Below, one piece after another: positions 27,018 to 35,172 of a DNA stretch of 64,000 nt. The DNA is taken from the NCBI GenBank assembly GCA_949288725.1, contig CASELF010000027.1:1-64000 (forward strand). The letters are read 5' to 3'. The stretch's first letter is position 1. Every line of letters starts with the position of its first letter. This DNA is from an uncultured bacterium (lineage in GTDB: Bacteria > Cyanobacteriota > Vampirovibrionia > Gastranaerophilales > Gastranaerophilaceae). The notes below the pieces were generated by a model that was given only the letters and a program-made list of their open reading frames with translations, made no database searches and was not told the origin of the DNA. The translations under genes and the position numbers were made by a program.

Positions 27018-28088
27018 TTACCTGACCTTACTTTGCGGATCAAGTATATCTCTTATGGTATCACCGATAAGATTAAAAGCCAATACCGATATAAAAATTA
27101 AAATACCCGGAGTTAAAAGCCAAGGTCTATAAATTATATTAGTAAATTCTTGCGCCTCTTTAAGCATATTACCCCAACTTGCATCAGGCTGCTGAATACC
27201 CAAACCGATAAAACTTAAACCTGATTCAGAAAGAATATAAGAAGGCACAGACAAAGTCATCGCAACAATAACAAAACTGGTAGTCTGAGGCAAAATATGT
27301 TTAACAATTATTCTAAATTTGGAAGCCCCAATAGATTGAGCCGCCTGCACATACTCTTGATTTTTAATAGACAAAACCATCCCCCTGACAACTCTTGCAA
27401 ACCCTGCCCATCCGATAAGTGCGAGAATAATAACAATAAGCAAAAATCTTTGAGTACTGGTCATTCCCGGAGGTAAAATTGAAGCAAGAATAATCAAAAG
27501 ATAAAAACTTGGAATTGACATGATTGCTTCTGCAAAACGCATCATAAGCGTATCGACTTTTCCGCCAAAATACCCTGAGATTCCCCCATATAATAAACCA
27601 ATAGGGAATAAAACAAACAAAGCTAAAAACCCTATTGTCATAGAAATTCTACCGCCAAACAACAATCTGGAAAATACATCCCTTCCATTAATATCAGTTC
27701 CCAAAAGATAAATTCTTCCGCCTTTGTCTGTTGTAAACAAATGAATTTTTGCAGGAATTAACCCTAAAAATTTATACGGTTCACCTTTTGTAAAGAACTT
27801 AATATAATGTTTCTTAGACCTGTCAAATTTATATTTAATTTCTAACGTATTATCATCAAATTCTCTAATATAATTATATGTATAAGGTCTGGATAATTTA
27901 CCGTTTTCATCAATCGTAAAAATTTTAGACGGCGGAACATAAGCCATTGTTCTATCAGAAAAATCTTTTGTATAAGGAGCGATAAAATCAGCAAAAAACA
28001 ACAGCAAATAAATAATTCCAAGAACAAACAATGCAACTCTTGCGAATTTATCTTTCCATAATTGTTTAAAAACTTCTTTTACCATCAT
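27018..28088 (-). CDS. oppC: Peptide ABC transporter permease, OppC/DppC type
   Basis: The 356-residue permease has an N-terminal helix (about 16-36), a periplasmic segment of about 110 residues and a five-helix permease domain. The binding-protein-dependent motif EYVQAAQSIGASKFRIIVKH (EAA loop) docks an ATPase. It pairs with the OppB gene just upstream and the OppA solute-binding gene. The start overlaps the oppB stop by four bases. The transported peptide class cannot be read from sequence. Confidence 0.9.
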   Translation of the reverse strand: MMVKEVFKQLWKDKFARVALFVLGIIYLLLFFADFIAPYTKDFSDRTMAYVPPSKIFTIDENGKLSRPYTYNYIREFDDNTLEIKYKFDRSKKHYIKFFTKGEPYKFLGLIPAKIHLFTTDKGGRIYLLGTDINGRDVFSRLLFGGRISMTIGFLALFVLFPIGLLYGGISGYFGGKVDTLMMRFAEAIMSIPSFYLLIILASILPPGMTSTQRFLLIVIILALIGWAGFARVVRGMVLSIKNQEYVQAAQSIGASKFRIIVKHILPQTTSFVIVAMTLSVPSYILSESGLSFIGLGIQQPDASWGNMLKEAQEFTNIIYRPWLLTPGILIFISVLAFNLIGDTIRDILDPQSKVR

Positions 28089-29056
28089 GATTTCACCCTT
28101 ATTCTCGGATCAGTAAGAATTAATAGAATATCCGCAATCAAATTACCAACAATAAGCATAACCGCACCCATCATCAAAGATGCCATTACAAGATTGATAT
28201 CAGATTTCATAACAGCCTCTAAAATTAAAGTCCCTAACCCCGGATAATTAAACACATATTCAGTTAACGCAGCGCCGCTCAACAACCCTGCAAACTCAAA
28301 CCCTAAAAGTGTAATCATAGGGTTGATAGCATTTCTAAGTGCGTGCTTATACACAACCTTAAATTCAGATAACCCCTTAGCCCTTGCAAATTTGACATAA
28401 TCACTGTCTAACACATCTAACATATTAGCCCTCATCTGTCTTTGCAAACTGGCAAGCGAAATTGTGAATAAAACAGTTACCGGCAAAACTAAATGATAGG
28501 CTATATCCAAAAACTTTCTACCCCAACTCATATCAGCAAAATTCGGACTCGTAAGCCCCCCGATAGGAAACCACCCCGTCTTAACAGCAAACATCAATAG
28601 TAACACAGCAAAGAAAAATGACGGAATTGCCATACCTATACTTGTTAATACTGTTAATATTCTATCAAAAGGAGTTTTCCAATTAACCGCAGAAATTATC
28701 CCCAAAGGAACCCCCACAAGCCATGTTAACAAAATGACAATAGAGGTTAACAAAAGAGTATAAGGAATTCTTTCTTTCAACTTGTTACTAACCTTTTCAC
28801 CATTTGAAGTTACCCCCAAATCTCCCTTCACAAAAGAAATTGCCCATTTCCCATATTGAACAATAATCGGTTTATCTAATCCCAAACGTTCTTTTTCTCT
28901 TTGAACTGTTTCAGGAGAGATTGAAGGATTCAATTTCAACTCTGCTAAAGGATCTACAGGAGATAATCTTATGATAAAAAAACTGATAATTGATACCACT
29001 ATCAATAATGGTATAGTCTGAAGTATTCGCTTAAATATATATTTCAAAGTTTCCAT
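28085..29056 (-). CDS. oppB: Peptide ABC transporter permease, OppB/DppB type
   Basis: The 323-residue permease starts with a membrane helix (PLLIVVSIISFFIIRLSPVD) and has the EAA loop YVKFARAKGLSEFKVVYKHA and the family's RNAINPMITLLG. It forms the inner-membrane channel with OppC. It lies directly after oppA (adjacent stop and start) and overlaps oppC. Confidence 0.92.
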   Translation of the reverse strand: METLKYIFKRILQTIPLLIVVSIISFFIIRLSPVDPLAELKLNPSISPETVQREKERLGLDKPIIVQYGKWAISFVKGDLGVTSNGEKVSNKLKERIPYTLLLTSIVILLTWLVGVPLGIISAVNWKTPFDRILTVLTSIGMAIPSFFFAVLLLMFAVKTGWFPIGGLTSPNFADMSWGRKFLDIAYHLVLPVTVLFTISLASLQRQMRANMLDVLDSDYVKFARAKGLSEFKVVYKHALRNAINPMITLLGFEFAGLLSGAALTEYVFNYPGLGTLILEAVMKSDINLVMASLMMGAVMLIVGNLIADILLILTDPRIRVKS

Positions 29057-30901
29057 TTACTTTTCCTCGACATAAATTTCTTCAAGATTATGAGTTAATC
29101 CGTTCAAAGAGGAAGGATATATATTCTTGAATTTCTTTCTGATTGCATTAATTATTACAGGTGAATAAATATAAATCATAGGTTTTTCATCATAAATTAT
29201 TTCCTGATATCTGTCATAATATTTTTTTCTATCTTCAAAAGTAGTAGCCAATGCACCCTTGGTAAACATATCATCAAGTTCTTTCTCCCAAGGAAGAATA
29301 TTTTTCTTACCTTCAGCTGGCGTTCTCATATTAAACATATGCAACCGACCGTCAGACATCCAAACATTTTTTCCTCCGTTTGGCTCCAATGGAGAACCCG
29401 TTAAACCCATAATAACCATATCCCAATCAAAGGTACTTACGAGTTTATTCACAAGAGAATTAAATTCTATAGGCTTAAAATTAACCTTCATCCCTAAATC
29501 TTCTAAATCTTGTTTAACCATAACTCCGATGGCTTCTCTTTCGGTATTACCGGCATTTGTATATAAGTCAAATTCAACCCTATTACCGTCTTTATCGTAT
29601 AATCGTCCTTTTTTATCTTTATAGAAGCCTGATTTTTTTAAATATTTTTCTGCTTTTTTAATATCTCTGTCAAATGGTTTTAAATTTTTATTCAAATAAA
29701 TCGAATTAAGACTTTCAGGAGTAAACAAAGGAGTTCCAATACCATTTGCAATATTAAACACCATATTTTTTCTATCAATAGCAAGGTCAACTGCTCTTCT
29801 AAAGTTTATATCCTGAAACCATTTTTGCTTTATAGGATTAACATAATATTTATTCTTATCATCTTTTCTATCATTCAAATTAACAGAAAGATACATTGTA
29901 CTGGTTGCCGGACCAAGATTATAAAGCGTAAAATCAGAATGAGGTTCAATCGCCTTATATCTTGCGACCTTTGCACCTTGAAGCGCAATTACATCAATCT
30001 CACCTGCTTCAAATTTTAAAATTTCATTATTCAAATCCCCGACAATTAAATAAACCAATTTATCTAAATACGGTAATTTTTGATCTTTGGTATTAATAAT
30101 GTAATAATTTGGATTTCTTTCATAGACAACCCTTTGCGCAGGAAGGTATTCTTTCAATTTAAAAGCCCCTGAAGTAACCATATCTTTAGGCTTTGTCGTT
30201 GTAGAAAGAAAACTGTCAAAATAAACACCACCCTTTTTTACAGCCTGCTGAAAAACATGTTTTGGCGCAATAGAAGCAGATAAAGAACGAATAAACGGCG
30301 CATAAGGTTTTGGAGTTCTAAATTCAACAGTATAATCATCAATTTTACGAACCGTAGGCAATTTGTTATCAATAACCATAGAATCACGTAATGAAGTGTC
30401 ACCGATACCTGCAAAAATAATATCTCGCCAAGTAAAAACGACATCATCTGCAGTAATTGGAACACCATCAGACCATTTAATCCCATGACGCAATTTTATA
30501 ATATAAGTCATACCGTCAGGAAGTATCTCATAAGATTTGGCAAGTTTTGGAACAGGCTGACCTGTAACAGGATGAGTAGATAAAAGTCCGTCATACATAA
30601 TTTCTGACATCGCAGCAGAAATATTATCCTTACAATTAAACGGATTGAAAGTTTTTGGACCTTGCCCGATGGTAGAAGTTATAAGTTCTCCGCCAAACTT
30701 ACCAACAGGAGCCTGGGATTGCAAATAATCAACTCCATCAATAGTTATATTTTTTTGCCCCGGATATTTCTGAACTTGAGCCTCTTCTTTTGTTACGCTT
30801 ACAGAATTATCTTTCATAGGAACATCTTTTACTATGCAAGATTTGCAAAGCAATGCGACTAAGACAATAACTACTATAACCCTAATAACTCTCCAATTCA
30901 T
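29057..30901 (-). CDS. oppA: Peptide-binding protein, extracellular solute-binding family 5
   Basis: The ~614-residue protein has a hydrophobic N-terminal export segment (RVIRVIVVIVLVALLCKSC) and then the SBP5 fold, with PVPKLAKSYEILPDGMTYII, LRHGIKWSDGVPITADDVVF and RRAVDLAIDRKNMV. The lipobox is imperfect, so it may be anchored by the uncleaved helix. It captures peptides or similar solutes for OppB/OppC. ATG 30901 is chosen over an in-frame TTG two codons upstream. ATPase genes are not adjacent and must be elsewhere if the transporter is active. Confidence 0.9.
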   Translation of the reverse strand: MNWRVIRVIVVIVLVALLCKSCIVKDVPMKDNSVSVTKEEAQVQKYPGQKNITIDGVDYLQSQAPVGKFGGELITSTIGQGPKTFNPFNCKDNISAAMSEIMYDGLLSTHPVTGQPVPKLAKSYEILPDGMTYIIKLRHGIKWSDGVPITADDVVFTWRDIIFAGIGDTSLRDSMVIDNKLPTVRKIDDYTVEFRTPKPYAPFIRSLSASIAPKHVFQQAVKKGGVYFDSFLSTTTKPKDMVTSGAFKLKEYLPAQRVVYERNPNYYIINTKDQKLPYLDKLVYLIVGDLNNEILKFEAGEIDVIALQGAKVARYKAIEPHSDFTLYNLGPATSTMYLSVNLNDRKDDKNKYYVNPIKQKWFQDINFRRAVDLAIDRKNMVFNIANGIGTPLFTPESLNSIYLNKNLKPFDRDIKKAEKYLKKSGFYKDKKGRLYDKDGNRVEFDLYTNAGNTEREAIGVMVKQDLEDLGMKVNFKPIEFNSLVNKLVSTFDWDMVIMGLTGSPLEPNGGKNVWMSDGRLHMFNMRTPAEGKKNILPWEKELDDMFTKGALATTFEDRKKYYDRYQEIIYDEKPMIYIYSPVIINAIRKKFKNIYPSSLNGLTHNLEEIYVEEK

Positions 30902-30960
30902 AAACAAAGGATAGCATAAAAAAGATTAATTATAACTAATCCAAAGGACAATTCTTAAAT

Positions 30961-31176
30961 TTATACAAATTCCACAGAGGATAAAATAGGAATATCCTTA
31001 ACAGTTTTTTCAATATTAGGAATATTTGACTTATATTTTAATTTTGAAAATGATTTTTTACACATACGAGATGCTGAAGTATTAATAATAATTTGAATTG
31101 ACTCAAACAAATTTTTATTAGTCAAATCAATTATTTCAACACTATTATCAAACCTATTACCACGAGAATTTTTCAT
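30961..31176 (-). CDS. Possible small protein upstream of oppA (doubtful)
   Basis: A 71-residue frame starts at ATG 31176 and is oriented with oppA. The product (VEIIDLTNKNLFESIQIII...) has a plausible alternating pattern but no family match and no ribosome-binding site. It fills an otherwise empty stretch between oppA and kdsD. It may be a chance frame. Confidence 0.28.
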   Translation of the reverse strand: MKNSRGNRFDNSVEIIDLTNKNLFESIQIIINTSASRMCKKSFSKLKYKSNIPNIEKTVKDIPILSSVEFV

Positions 31177-31247
31177 ATAAAATATATCGAAAAATAATCT
31201 TAAATTTTTATAAAGATTTTGTAAAAATACACCACATGGAGGATATT

Positions 31248-31253
31248 TATAAT
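31248..31253 (+). promoter_or_regulatory. Candidate -10 box for kdsD operon
   Basis: A perfect TATAAT lies 34 bases before the chosen kdsD start. No good -35 sits at standard distance. Confidence 0.35.
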
Positions 31254-31286
31254 ATAATAACAAAGAAAAGAGTAAGTGAGGTGGAT

Positions 31287-32267
31287 ATGGTAGCTATGAC
31301 ATTAAGTAAAATTAATGAACTTGCAAAAGAAGTTCTTGATATTGAAGCAAAATCAATTTTAAGACTAAAAGATAACATAGGGGAAGAATTTGATAAAGCA
31401 ATAGACATACTATACAACTGTAAAGGCAGAGTAATAGTTACCGGCATGGGCAAATCAGGCATTATAGGCAAAAAAATAGCTGCAACAATGTCATCAACAG
31501 GAACCCCTGCATACTTTTTGCACCCTGCAGAAAGCACCCACGGCGATTCAGGAGTAATAACAAGAGAAGATGTTATTATTGCGATTTCAAACAGCGGCGA
31601 AACACAAGAATTGATGAATTTATTACCGCTAATCAAAAGATTTGGCTGCCCTATGATAGGAATGACAGGCAATCTTAATTCAACACTTGCAAAAACAAGC
31701 GAAGTAGTGCTTGATATATCAGTAGAAAGAGAAGCATGTCCTCTAGGCAAAGCCCCAACAGCAAGTACAACAGCAACACTTGCAATGGGTGACACACTGG
31801 CAGTTTGCTTAATGGAGAAAAAAGGATTTACCAAAGAAGACTTTTTAATGTTCCACCCATCAGGAAAATTAGGCAAAGGTTTGACCTACAAAGTTAAAGA
31901 TTTGATGATTACAGGCGAAAAAATGCCAATCGTTAAAGATACCGAAACCTTCTTGAATGTAGTAAAAATGATATCCGAATACGGACTTGGAATGACAATG
32001 ATACTAAATTCAAGCGGTAATTTAACAGGAGTACTGACAGATGGTGACATAAGAAGAACTGTTATGCGCCATGCAAAACTTGAAGATTTAAAAGTAAGCG
32101 AAGTTATGACTGCAAATCCTAAAAAAATAACAGAAGAAGCATACGCAGCATCAGCCCTAAATCTTATGGAAAAATTCTCAATCACAGCGCTTCCTGTCGT
32201 TGATGAAATGAACAAACCAATCGGCGTAATCCACGTTCATGATTTACTAAGAGCAGGGGTTGCATAA
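31287..32267 (+). CDS. kdsD: Arabinose-5-phosphate isomerase (Kdo synthesis)
   Basis: The protein has an N-terminal SIS sugar-isomerase domain (VTGMGKSGIIGKKIAATMSS, HPAESTHGDSGVI, ISNSGETQELMNLLP) and two C-terminal CBS domains. It converts ribulose-5-phosphate to arabinose-5-phosphate, the first step to Kdo of lipopolysaccharide. ATG 31287 gives 326 residues, the usual length, and lies downstream of a TATAAT and GAGGTGG. The frame is open to an earlier ATG at 31236, which would overlap the -10 box. It overlaps kdsC by one base, which supports the Kdo role. Confidence 0.92.
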   Translation: MVAMTLSKINELAKEVLDIEAKSILRLKDNIGEEFDKAIDILYNCKGRVIVTGMGKSGIIGKKIAATMSSTGTPAYFLHPAESTHGDSGVITREDVIIAISNSGETQELMNLLPLIKRFGCPMIGMTGNLNSTLAKTSEVVLDISVEREACPLGKAPTASTTATLAMGDTLAVCLMEKKGFTKEDFLMFHPSGKLGKGLTYKVKDLMITGEKMPIVKDTETFLNVVKMISEYGLGMTMILNSSGNLTGVLTDGDIRRTVMRHAKLEDLKVSEVMTANPKKITEEAYAASALNLMEKFSITALPVVDEMNKPIGVIHVHDLLRAGVA

Positions 32268-32770
32268 TGAGTTTTGAAGAATTAAAAGAAAAAGCAAGCA
32301 AAATAAAACTTCTGGCATTTGATGTTGACGGTGTAATGACTGACGGAAGTATAACATACGACGAAAACGGTATTGAATATAAAACATTCAATGCAAAAGA
32401 CGGTCATGGACTTGCAAAAATGACGAAAAACGGGTATATAACGGCAATAATTACAGGTAGAAATAACGGTACTGTTGATAGAAGGGCATCAGACTTGAGA
32501 GTAACCGAGGTTTACCAAGGCGTTCGCAACAAATTGCCAATATTAGAAGCAATTATGCAAAAATATGAACTCAACTTTTCACAAGTTGCATATATGGGAG
32601 ATGATGAACCTGATATTTGCATTCTTGAAAAAACAGCCATAGCAGCATGCCCGGCTGATGCTGTGGAGCGAGTAAAAAAAGTTTGTAATTTCACATCAAC
32701 ATTGAATGGTGGCAGAGGAGCAGTCCGCCAGTTGTGTGATTTTATATTTGATAATAAAATAGAAGAGTAA
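32267..32770 (+). CDS. kdsC: 3-deoxy-D-manno-octulosonate-8-phosphate phosphatase
   Basis: The 167-residue HAD-fold protein is of the small, cap-less KdsC type. It has LAFDVDGVMTDGSI (nucleophile Asp), TGRNNGTVDRRA, and YMGDDEPDICIL for Mg2+ binding. It releases phosphate from Kdo-8-phosphate. It directly follows kdsD with a one-base overlap, giving two Kdo-pathway enzymes in one operon. Confidence 0.93.
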   Translation: MSFEELKEKASKIKLLAFDVDGVMTDGSITYDENGIEYKTFNAKDGHGLAKMTKNGYITAIITGRNNGTVDRRASDLRVTEVYQGVRNKLPILEAIMQKYELNFSQVAYMGDDEPDICILEKTAIAACPADAVERVKKVCNFTSTLNGGRGAVRQLCDFIFDNKIEE

Positions 32771-32796
32771 ATTATAAATATTGAAGGGATAGATAA

Positions 32797-33159
32797 ATGT
32801 ACGAAATTAAAACGCAGGCATATTTTTCTGCAGCACATCACCTACTAAATTATGATGGAGAATGTGAAAACCAACACGGACATAACTGGATGGTAGAGGC
32901 TTTTGTAAAAGGTGAAACACTTGATAAAAGTAACATTCTAATTGATTATAAAATATTAAAAAAAGAATTAAACAAAGTTTTAGACACACTAGATCATAAA
33001 GATTTGAACGACCTTCCGGAATTTGCAGGAGAAAGTCCTTCAAGTGAAATGATTTCTGCATATATCTATACAAAATTAAAAGAGAAAATAGTACAGTTGA
33101 GCAAAATTACAGTATGGGAAACACAAACCTCATGCTGCTCATATTATGAAGCCGAATAG
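32797..33159 (+). CDS. queD: 6-carboxytetrahydropterin synthase / 6-pyruvoyltetrahydropterin synthase family
   Basis: The 120-residue protein has the zinc-binding histidines of the family in FSAAHHLL and QHGHNW, the catalytic cysteine just before in GECENQ, and the PSSEMISAYIY segment. QueD makes 6-carboxytetrahydropterin from dihydroneopterin triphosphate for queuosine and related 7-deazaguanine tRNA bases. No other queuosine gene is adjacent. Start follows GAAGGGAT. Confidence 0.9.
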   Translation: MYEIKTQAYFSAAHHLLNYDGECENQHGHNWMVEAFVKGETLDKSNILIDYKILKKELNKVLDTLDHKDLNDLPEFAGESPSSEMISAYIYTKLKEKIVQLSKITVWETQTSCCSYYEAE

Positions 33160-33183
33160 CAATATTAAAGGAGAAGGGAAGTA

Positions 33184-34032
33184 ATGGATTTAATAGCATC
33201 ATCACTAATGGGAGCGGTACAGGGCTTGAGTGAATTTTTACCGATATCAAGTTCTGCACATATAGTTTTTACATCAAATTTTTACAAGATATTCAAACAA
33301 GTAGCAATACACCCGGAGCAGTCAACACAAGAAATTTTCCTTGATATAATGCTTCATTTTGGAACTCTAATTGCTGTTATAATTTATTTTAGAAAAGATA
33401 TTTGGGATATTTGTAAAGCCCTATACACAGCAGTAAAAACAAAAAATTACAGAACAACGGAAGCAAAATTAGGTTTATATATTATTTTAGGCACAATAGT
33501 AACAATAATATTAGCATTACCATTAGAAAAATTTGCAAGCCACTTAGTATTTCATCCTGCAATTGTTGGAGGATTGTTAATTTTAACAGGCGGAGCATTA
33601 TTTTTCAGCGAATATTTATCAAACAAAAAAGGTACAAAATTAACAGAAATAAATTTAATCCAAGCGATATTAATAGGTTTAGCCCAAGGAATAGCAGTAT
33701 TACCGGGGCTATCAAGATCAGGCTGGACAATTGCCGCAGGATTGTTTTTAGGACTTGACAGAAAAACTGCAGCAAGGTATTCTTTTTTATTGAGTGTCCC
33801 AATAATTATGGGAGCCTCAATGGTTTATCCTATCATCAAAATCGATATGGCAGAAGCCGTAGGATACAACTGGACTGCTATTATTACAGGAACAGTAATT
33901 TCCGGAATTGTAGGATATTTGTGTATCAAATATTTTATGAAATTTATTTCAAAATTTTCACTTAATATTTTCGGATATTATTGTGTTATAATGGGCATAT
34001 TCACATTAATCTTTTTCAATATTTACAGATAA
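33184..34032 (+). CDS. uppP: Undecaprenyl-diphosphatase
   Basis: The 282-residue, multi-pass membrane protein carries the UppP motifs GLSEFLPISSSAH (Glu, Ser and His catalytic region) and LPGLSRSGWTIAAG (phosphate-binding loop). It recycles undecaprenyl diphosphate to the monophosphate carrier used for peptidoglycan, O-antigen and other envelope polymers, and confers bacitracin tolerance. The ribosome site AAAGGAGAAGGGA is strong. It ends the kdsD-kdsC-queD-uppP run. Confidence 0.95.
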   Translation: MDLIASSLMGAVQGLSEFLPISSSAHIVFTSNFYKIFKQVAIHPEQSTQEIFLDIMLHFGTLIAVIIYFRKDIWDICKALYTAVKTKNYRTTEAKLGLYIILGTIVTIILALPLEKFASHLVFHPAIVGGLLILTGGALFFSEYLSNKKGTKLTEINLIQAILIGLAQGIAVLPGLSRSGWTIAAGLFLGLDRKTAARYSFLLSVPIIMGASMVYPIIKIDMAEAVGYNWTAIITGTVISGIVGYLCIKYFMKFISKFSLNIFGYYCVIMGIFTLIFFNIYR

Positions 34033-34086
34033 AAAAAGATTGTTAATAAATGTAAAAAATAAAAGATAAAATAACAAAATTTTATC

Positions 34087-34113
34087 TTGACGTGTATTCT
34101 AATGATGTAGATT
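34087..34113 (+). promoter_or_regulatory. Candidate promoter for the 34-39 kb three-gene operon
   Basis: TTGACG (34087-34092) is followed after 15 bases by TAGATT (34108-34113), 12 bases before the ATG. Spacing is short of the optimum, so this is tentative. A TGGAG ribosome site precedes the start. Confidence 0.3.
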
Positions 34114-34125
34114 TGTGGAGTTATC

Positions 34126-35172
34126 ATGATATCACCAATTAGTAATTTTAGGGAAAACAGATTAGTAACATTTAAATCAGAGCCGAAAGAAAAAAATGGG
34201 GCGGATTCTGCATACGATGAGGATACTCTTTTAAACAACAATTTTGCCACAAGAACGAGGATAGGGTTAGACAAGTTAACAAAAGCATTTACAATCTATC
34301 CGGCAAAAGGATTAAAAGGGAGCATCAACTCAAACTTTTATGAATTTTTAACACTGGGACAAAACGTACCATTTATAATAGGTAGTGCAACATTAATTGC
34401 AATATTTAACAGTGTTAACAAGCATTTTTCACATAATGCACTGAAAAAAGCATCCAAACTTGGTAACAAGATGGCATTAGGCGTATTATTATATGCTTTA
34501 ACTAAAGAAGCCTCAAAAGTATTGATAACAAAACCAATCCAAATGATAACCGGAATTGATACAGAATTACCTTATGCAAAGGTCAACTATTTCTTACAGG
34601 AAAGACCTGGGGTTTATGATGATTTAACCAGTATTGAATACCATAAGGTAGGAGAAAGTGTAGATTTTCCACGTTGGGATCTGCTATACGGAGATCCTAA
34701 AAAAGGAGAAGCAAGAAACTTCAGATACGATAAAATTGCACAAAAGAACGGGTTAGGAACAGATTTAAATGATTCTGACCAAGATGTAAAACCAATGTAC
34801 AAAGAAGTTTTAGTAAAATCAAAATTAGCAAAAAGTTTTTCATCTTTCTTATGGGCAGTAACCGCAGTAGCACTGGCATTCCAACAGCCATGGGAGGATT
34901 ATTTTAACGCCGCAACATTAAAAGTATGGAAGGGTAAAGATTTCATGCATTCATTAAAAGTTTTTGGCAGAAGTTTAAAAAGAAGTATCAAAAAACTATA
35001 TGAAGGTCCAGTCCATGCGACATCTCCAATAACAAAACATGCCGGAAAAGCACTTTTAGGGCTTGCAGCAATAACCACAATATTAGGGGTTGCAAACTCA
35101 GTGCACTTAACTAAAAAACCACAAAAACACAATGACGTTATCAATCCTAAAAAAGAAAGTGTGGTGTGCTAA
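34126..35172 (+). CDS. Unknown membrane-associated protein (first gene of GH13 operon)
   Basis: The 348-residue protein has a polar N-terminus with LVTFKSE near residue 15, then hydrophobic segments at about 80-95 (FIIGSATLIAIFNSV), 112-128, 240-255 (SFLWAVTAVALAF) and near the C-terminus (ALLGLAAITTILGVANSV). No signal peptide or family is recognised. Its stop codon directly abuts the next start, so it is translationally linked to the 849-residue protein and the GH13 enzyme. A short stretch with FPRWDLLYGD resembles IPWDLYKDDE of the next protein, hinting at distant relatedness. Function unknown. Confidence 0.8.
   Translation: MISPISNFRENRLVTFKSEPKEKNGADSAYDEDTLLNNNFATRTRIGLDKLTKAFTIYPAKGLKGSINSNFYEFLTLGQNVPFIIGSATLIAIFNSVNKHFSHNALKKASKLGNKMALGVLLYALTKEASKVLITKPIQMITGIDTELPYAKVNYFLQERPGVYDDLTSIEYHKVGESVDFPRWDLLYGDPKKGEARNFRYDKIAQKNGLGTDLNDSDQDVKPMYKEVLVKSKLAKSFSSFLWAVTAVALAFQQPWEDYFNAATLKVWKGKDFMHSLKVFGRSLKRSIKKLYEGPVHATSPITKHAGKALLGLAAITTILGVANSVHLTKKPQKHNDVINPKKESVVC

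Noticed and set aside
30961-31263. A 100-residue frame starting at 31263
   Set aside because: The first 29 codons run into the kdsD upstream region and -10 box; only the shorter form from 31176 is even plausible, and it is listed with low confidence.
31247-31876. A 209-codon minus-strand frame over kdsD
   Set aside because: It is the shadow of the SIS domain, whose motifs are all on the plus strand.
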